From Eunapius fragilis (lineage: Eukaryota; Porifera; Demospongiae; Spongillida; Spongillidae): a stretch of DNA of 64,000 bases. Within the stretch, counting starts at the first letter, position 1, and each line of letters opens with the position of its first letter. The notes beneath the pieces are model-generated. The model had not been told where the DNA came from, did not search any database, and saw nothing but the letters and a program-made list of their open reading frames with translations. The stretch covers positions 2,144,163 through 2,208,162 of the forward strand of contig OY811972.1 in the NCBI GenBank assembly GCA_963681505.1, in the 5' to 3' direction. Made by a program: the position numbers and the translations under genes. This document shows, piece by piece, positions 58,195 through 64,000 of this stretch.

Positions 58195-58425
58195 TAATTA
58201 CATTGTACATACAAGTATATGATACCTACACACGAAGTCACAACCTGGTGCCAAACATTTGGCATTGGAACAATAGGATGCAGCTTTGCATTAGACTTTG
58301 AAAACTTAGCGTTAGTTCTCTGACACTTGTCGCAGTGTTGTAATATCCTAATATCTTCATTGATGTTTTTCCAGAAGAAACGGCTGGATATTTTTTGAAT
58401 GGTTACATGCAATTTGCGCATATTT
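58195..58425 (-). mobile_element. Retroelement integrase zinc-binding fossil
   Basis: The fragment shows SRFFWKNINEDIRILQHCDK then CQRTNAKFSKSNAKL, the H2C2 zinc-binding region that precedes the integrase core in Ty3/gypsy-type elements (and in Ginger-type transposons derived from them). It is a short broken piece without terminal repeats. Confidence 0.6.
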
Positions 58426-58693
58426 CATACCTATTCGATCTTGCCGTACGTCATATGCCTATGAAAACGGGGTGCGTGTATTAACTGGAAAGCATAATTT
58501 ATTGTTTCAGGTGTGTGTCTATTGCTGGTACTACTGCATATGCTTATAATAACACCAGATGTAATCATCTTGCAAGGCACATCATTGAACATATGGTGTC
58601 GATAATGAGGCTATCCACCACATCATATACCGTAACGCTCTAATTATCAAACTAAATGTCCAGCCTCAAACACAGTGGCCGCAAACAGCCGTG
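58408..58693. repeat. Dispersed repeat of about 290 bp, copy 2
   Basis: Second copy of the 38400-38785 repeat, same orientation. It abuts the integrase fossil on its left and the gypsy fossil on its right. Confidence 0.8.
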
Positions 58694-58719
58694 GATTAAG
58701 TTAAGGCAAATCAAAATCA

Positions 58720-61700
58720 GTGCTAATCAAACCACAATGTAATTTGCAACATGCACCACCATGAATATTTAAGCAGCTGAAATACACTTTTAATTTGTAG
58801 ATCACTCAAAGGATACAAAAACACCAGGAGCATGATACATGAACTCTGACATGGAGGGAACGGCTTCAGTAACAACCGGGTCGATGGTACGCTTGACCTC
58901 GTTATGACCGTGAGTGCAACTAAACCGCAATAGAAGAATAGTGGATGGCAGTGGTCGGAAGAATTTAGCCAAGCCTTTTTAGCAGCCAAAGGCATATTCT
59001 AGCACATTATAATCCAAAGTTGTCTACAGATGCATCGAGTTATGGTGTAGGGGCGGTGTTGACGCAAGTGAGCGAAGAGGGAACAGAAAGGCCAGTAGCG
59101 TTTGCGTCACGGACGTTGTTGGGTGCAGAACGTCGAAACTATGCACAGACAGAAAAGGAGGCCTTACCTATCATCTTCGGGGTAATAAGATATCACATGT
59201 ATTTGTATGCATGGATGAAAAATTCTTCTGTTAACGGTTCACAAACGAAGACTGGATTACCTGGATGGATTGTCCAGACAGCCGTTGAAATGTGAAGAAC
59301 ACGAAGAAGATGAAACAGAAGCTAGCACATCAACATGGCACACAAATAGAAACGCTCCCGGTAACTGCAGGACAGTTGCCAAAAGAAAGCCGACAAGACA
59401 GAGATTTGAGCAAGGTAATGAGTTACCCTAAATGGCTAGCCAAAAAAATGTTGCAGCAGAGTTACAATCGTATGAATTAAAGAAGACGGAGCTAACCATG
59501 GAAAATCACACCGTAGAATATTGAACTGTTAGTTAGTAAATTAGTAAAAGGTGTGATCACGTGAGTGCGGGAGTTAGTCTCGTGAGAGTTTTTTAGTGGT
59601 ATGGTGTGAGGCATAGTGATTGCTTCTGTTAGGCAAATACACTGCAGTTTCTGTCAGGCAAATACATTACACACACCGTGCTGTGGGGGATGCGAGTCAT
59701 AATATCTCGTAAGTTACAGGAGAAGTCCTATCGGAATTACATCATAACCATCCTGGTATGTCCAGAATGAAAGTCCTGGCGAGAAGTCATGTGTGGTGGT
59801 GGCCTATAACATGATCGGGACATTGAAGCATGTGGTAGTAGGTAATGCGAATGTTGTCAGGCCATAAAGCAGTCCATATCCCCGGCTCCAATGCAACCTT
59901 GGACGTGGCCAGAGAGGCCACGGCAAAGAGTTCACGTGGACTTTGCGGGACCGGTAGGTGGGAAAATGTGTGTGTTTTTTTTGTTGATGGATGCTCACTC
60001 TAAATGGCCAGAAGTTTACGAGATGACAAGTACAACAGCGCAAAAATGACGATCGAGATTCTTAGTCACATCTTTGCATCTATGGACTGCCAGAACAGTT
60101 GGTGTCTGATAATGGCCCTCAATATGTTGCAAGAGAGTTCGAAGAGTTCATGTTAAATAATGGAATAAAGAATAATAGTGCCCCCTATCACCCTGCGACA
60201 AATGGACTAGTGGAACATTTCGTGTAGTCATTCAAAAGAGCGATGGAAACAATGATGAACAGCATGGCAACATAGATTGTCTTCTTTTTTGTTAGCATAT
60301 CATATCGTAGTACACCACACTGTTCGGGGGCGTCTCCAACCTATTTTGGGCGTCATTTTGACGTTTCATTATAACCCCCCCTCCCCTTTCATAACACCAT
60401 TGATATCCAAGGTTGTGGGACCATTTGAAAATTTCAGTACAATTTGAAAACATCACGTGTCTGACCACCCTCCCCAACACGTCAAGATGACGTTATCTTT
60501 TCCAAAATAGTTAGGAGACGCCCCTTACTTATTTGCCCCTAGCCTCGGCCCCAGACCCAACGGACGCAGCTGCGGAGGGATTACATCACCGCTACGCGCA
60601 GTAGGGTCTGGTGATATTGGCAACAAATTCGTGGCCAACCAGGTAGGAATTTCATCCTGCCAATCAAATTGCAGCAATGCACTGATTAGCATTCTTCGCG
60701 TGCACACTCACAAAGAATCAAGACGTAATCACCCTAGCTGCTGAGACCTTGGATACAAAGACGTGTCTCCGAACAGCGCTCATTCATACAAGCCTTCTTG
60801 GACGATTATGATGTGTTTGTTTGCCTCCCAACCAGTAGTGGTAGTCTGGATACTCCCCGAAGTATTTGATAGATTGAGAGGGCTTGATAGCTATAGCATT
60901 GTGGTTGTTGTTGTCCTCTGAAAGCTCTGATGAGGGAACAGGTAGAAGCGCTTAAAGGCAGAGGGTCAAGAGCAGTATGTGTGGGGGACGCTTTATACGA
61001 AGAGCTAGAACACGACGAAATACAAGAAGGTCGCTATCAATTCGTTTTTTGCAGCTGTATTCCTCACGCATGACAAATCATTACGATTATTCATCATGTC
61101 ATAAACGTATTCACCCATTTATGCGTGTGACTAATTGTTAATTATGACATTCCTCGGGCCACGAATTTGTTGCTCAGTGTCCGCAGCTGCGTCCGTTAGG
61201 TCTGGGCCGAGACTAATGTGCCCCTTGTAGTCTTTTTCTACAGAAAACTGAGGACCAAGTTGGATCTCCTACGGAGCAGATTGTGCAAGAAGAACAAAAA
61301 GAGTGGCATGAGAAAAGTACGAGAGAGAGAGAGAGAGCTGAGCCAAATAACGTTGTGTGGGCAAGAAATTTTGGGGTGGGGGAGAGATGGATATGGATAG
61401 TGGAGTTAGCAGATGGAAGAATGTGGAGACGACATATTGACCATCTGAGAAGAGCAGAGGAGTGAGTAACAAAAATCAGGGGGGAGTGAAAGTGAAATAG
61501 AAGGTGAACAAATGATGCAGTCTGCCAAGGGAAAGATAAGCGTATAGATCTGGAGGAAACAGCGGGAGTACAGATAGAGCAGGACACGCTAGAAGGAGAG
61601 AATGAAACAGAAGGAAACGGACGAAAGGGGAATAACGGATGAGAACGAAACAGATAAAAAAAGGGAGATAACTAGAAAACCAGAGGTGGCAGTAGTTAGA

Positions 61701-61790
61701 CATAGGTATGAGCTGAGAAGACCACCAGACAGATATTAAGGACGTATAGGGAACTATTAGTTGTGCAGCGCGTGATTCAGGGTATTTAGT
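58720..61790 (+). mobile_element. Ty3/gypsy retrotransposon fossil
   Basis: Recognisable pol parts in order: RNase H (about 59015-59215; STDASSYGVGAVLTQ, YAQTEKEALPIIFG), integrase core (about 59930-60240; DAHSKWPEVYE, DNGPQYV) and the post-integrase segment (about 61310-61465; VVWARNFGVGERW, DGRMWRRHIDHLR). It is broken, with several disruptions, and no intact terminal repeats were seen. A MULE-like element (60540-61215) is inserted between integrase core and tail. A related inverted fragment lies at 16540-17573. Probably moderately old. Confidence 0.75.
60540..61215. mobile_element. MULE-like non-autonomous element, 676 bp, inserted in gypsy
   Basis: The ends are TAGCCTCGGCCCCAGACCCA and the complement of GTCCGTTAGGTCTGGGCCGA plus GACTA. 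They share GGACGCAGCTGCGG with the hairpin at 28247-28365. The target duplication ATTTGCCCC/ATGTGCCCC is 9 bp with one mismatch. The longer non-hairpin interior suggests this is closer to the parental element of the small hairpins. Confidence 0.8.
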
Positions 61791-62964
61791 GTGATATAGT
61801 GTGATAAGCAGTTGACATTCTCATTCTTGCGATAGGCCTAAGTGGGTATATGTACATCACAAACATGTGTGTGCACGTGTTTTGAGTGCTGCATATATGG
61901 GTAGTGCATTGTGAGGGAGTGAAAGGTGTGTTGTATGTGAGAATTGGGCATCTTCGTGAACATGTGTCTTTGGACAGGCATGCAAGGGTGGGAGGGGAAG
62001 GGAGGATGCTTGACCTCAACGTTAACCTATACATCAATGAGGTCATAAAATGTCAGTCAGAAAATTTCAAATCAGAATTGCTGCATGGACTTGTATGCCA
62101 CATACAGTAACTTCATTGATTGCTGCAACTGACATGTGCCTTCTGTCTTTGTCCATTCCTCTCTTCTATCCACCCTCCCTACTTACTTTAGGAATACTAC
62201 TACATGTACATGATATTGATACACTTATTTGCCTCTTGCATTTCAGTCACTAGAAACCAGCCTACAGTATAGGCATAGGTGCCCAGACCTATGCAACGGG
62301 TCATACATAAGTGTAAGAAGTACCTTGTCCTCAGCCACTCCAAGATCATCTGCTATCCATCATTTGAGCAATGATGTGTACCAGAGTACTGCAGGCCTTC
62401 ACACTATGAATGAACAGTATCTCTCAAATTGTTCCCCATCCAGCCAGGTGATCCAAGATTCTCTTTGTCTGCATACTTGGCTTTGATAAACCTCTCGGCA
62501 TGGAGAGAGAAGGTGCTAACAGCATCACAAGGTGCTACTTCCTCCTGCCCTTGACCACACCCACTATATGGCTCTACTTTAGCCCATCCACATCCCTACA
62601 GTCTCCTCTCCCTCCCTTTATCAACCATTTTCTCACTTGCCCTGTCACTAACATAATGCATCCTTGCTAGCCTTTTCTTTACCCCTATCTCCATTAACAC
62701 CTTTGCTTGCGTGGATCCAGGGTAAAATGGAGAAGTGGACATGGCATGGATGATGGAGCTGCCTCCCTCATTTTCCTCACGATGTGATTTTATTATTTTC
62801 CAAAAGTGTTCATTTCAATGCAACTGTATATATATAGGTCTAAGTGTATGTTGTGTACTGTATTGTATTCAATTATTTTTTAAATTTACATAAATGGCAC
62901 TAATCCTCACAATTAATAAAATTACAAGTCTTTCAATCTAAATAATCAGATAATCTTCCTGTTT
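61791..62964. other. Region 3' of the coiled-coil gene
   Basis: No strong gene is seen. A possible plus-strand exon (62249-62486) follows a good acceptor (CTCTTGCATTTCAG) and reads SLETSLQYRHRCPDLCNGSY in a Ser/Thr-rich frame to TGA, with AATAAA near 62914. Without an upstream exon it stays tentative. The stretch just left of 62965 should be the 3' UTR of the minus-strand gene. Confidence 0.35.
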
Positions 62965-64000
62965 TCAGGATTTGTAAGCCACAAAGTTCTCTGTCTGGGT
63001 GATTGGATGTGACTCAACCTTTTGCCTGATGTCTTGGAGTTGTCGCTCTGTTTGTTCCTTCTGTTTCCTAGTGTCCTGAAGTTGTTGTTCTATTTGTTCC
63101 TTCTGTTTCCAAGTGTCTTGGAGTTGTTGTTCTATTTGTTCCTTCTGTTTCCTAGTGTCTTGGAGTTGATGTTCCGTTTGTTCCTTCTGTTTCCTAGTGT
63201 CTTGGAGTTGTTGTTCTGTCTGTTTCCGAGTGTCTTGGAGTTGTTGTTCTTTTTGTTCCTTCTGTTTCCTAGTGTCTTGGAGTTGTTGTTCTGTTTGTTC
63301 CTTCTGTTTCCTAGTGTCTTGGAGTTGTTGTTCTGTTTGTTCCTTCTGTTTCCTAGTGTCTTGGAGTTGTTGTTCCGTTTGTTCCTTCTGTTTCCTAGTG
63401 TCTTGGAGTTGTTGTTCTGTTTGTTCCTTCTGTTTCCTAGTGTCTTGGAGTTGTTGTTCCATTTGTTCCTTCTGTTTCCTAGTGTCTTTGAGTTGTTGTT
63501 CTGTTTGTTCCTTCTGTTTCCTAGTGTCTTGGAGTTGTTGTTCTGTTTGTTCCTTCTGTTTCCTAGTGTCTAGGAGTTGTTGTTCTGTTTGTTCCTTCTG
63601 TTTCCTAGTGTCTAGGAGTTGTTGTTCTGTTTGTTCCTTCTGTTTCCTAGTGTCTAGGAGTTGTTGTTCTGTGTATTCCTTCTGTTTCCTAGTGTCTTGG
63701 AGTTGTTGTTCAGCTTGTTCCTTCAGTTTCCTAGTCGCTTGGAGTTGCTGTTTTGTTTGTTCCTTCAGTTTCTTAGTCGCTAGGAATTGTTGTTCTGTTT
63801 GTTCTTTCAGTTTCCTAGTGTCGTGAAGAAGCTGTTCAGCTTGTTCCTTCTGTTTCCGAGTGTCGTTGAGTAGTTGTTCTGTTTGTTCTATCTGTTTCCT
63901 AGAGTCGTAGAGTTGCTGCTCTGTTTGTTCCTTCAGTTTCCTATTCACTTGGAGTTGTTGTTCAGTTTGTTCCTTCTGTTTCATAATGTCTTGGAGTTGT
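62965..64000 (-). CDS. Repetitive coiled-coil protein, C-terminal part (5' end outside window)
   Basis: A minus-strand frame is open from the right edge to a stop at 62965 and encodes more than 20 copies of a 14-residue (42-bp) unit such as QLQDTRKQKEQTEQ, then DIRQKVESHPITQTENFVAYKS-type unique sequence. The 14-residue period equals two heptads, with Leu/Thr/Gln core spacing, so a long coiled-coil rod is expected. The Met at 63984 is internal; the frame continues past 64000. No other domain is visible. The plus-strand LFCLFLLFPSVLE frames are antisense shadows that mimic membrane segments. Confidence 0.7.
   Translation of the reverse strand, partial: QLQDIMKQKEQTEQQLQVNRKLKEQTEQQLYDSRKQIEQTEQLLNDTRKQKEQAEQLLHDTRKLKEQTEQQFLATKKLKEQTKQQLQATRKLKEQAEQQLQDTRKQKEYTEQQLLDTRKQKEQTEQQLLDTRKQKEQTEQQLLDTRKQKEQTEQQLQDTRKQKEQTEQQLKDTRKQKEQMEQQLQDTRKQKEQTEQQLQDTRKQKEQTEQQLQDTRKQKEQTEQQLQDTRKQKEQTEQQLQDTRKQKEQKEQQLQDTRKQTEQQLQDTRKQKEQTEHQLQDTRKQKEQIEQQLQDTWKQKEQIEQQLQDTRKQKEQTERQLQDIRQKVESHPITQTENFVAYKS

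Noticed and set aside
63022-63826. Plus-strand Leu/Phe- and Cys/Ser-rich frames resembling membrane proteins
   Set aside because: They are antisense to the 42-bp coiled-coil coding repeat; hydrophobicity is a by-product of the complement of K/Q/E codons.

Overview
The window is animal nuclear DNA, most likely from a sponge (Porifera). The genes have many short exons with GT-AG introns, and there is no operon structure. One host gene is a scavenger-receptor (SRCR)/immunoglobulin receptor of the kind expanded in sponges. A second combines coiled coil, NHR, ROC/COR and death domains. The rest is densely nested transposable elements. Another early-branching animal such as a cnidarian cannot be excluded.

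Left part (4-11776, minus strand): one 17-exon gene whose exons join in frame into about 1382 residues, ordered coiled coil, neuralized homology repeat (NHR), ROC GTPase with COR-like segment, death domain. Its introns hold a TTAA-flanked miniature element, a LINE tail, a 42-bp satellite and long dinucleotide tracts. From 11777 to 19019 there is intergenic, transposon-rich DNA: a hairpin element, a THAP-domain transposon relic, a second inverted-repeat element followed by a THAP exon, and a gypsy fossil.

Middle and right (19020-57271, minus strand): one very long receptor gene. A signal-peptide exon at 57217-57271 leads to six SRCR domains, Ig-like domains, a SEA-like region, a transmembrane helix and a tyrosine-motif tail. 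Exon phases agree across all 19 exons, although the introns reach about 17.1 kb and 8.8 kb. The 8.8-kb intron holds a pile-up of LINE tails from a family with a restriction-like endonuclease. The 17.1-kb intron holds hairpin elements, a basic-repeat-protein transposon gene and a structurally whole DNA transposon (44340-50812). That transposon has two divergent spliced genes: a tnp2/Plavaka-like transposase and an unknown partner protein.

Far right: a Tc1-like transposase relic (about 53.4-54.1 kb), long inverted repeats (54.7-57.99 kb), integrase and gypsy fossils (58.2-61.8 kb, with a later MULE-like insertion), and the C-terminal part of a repetitive coiled-coil gene running off the right edge.

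All exon models come from reading splice sites, phases and domain continuity by eye. No RNA genes were recognised.
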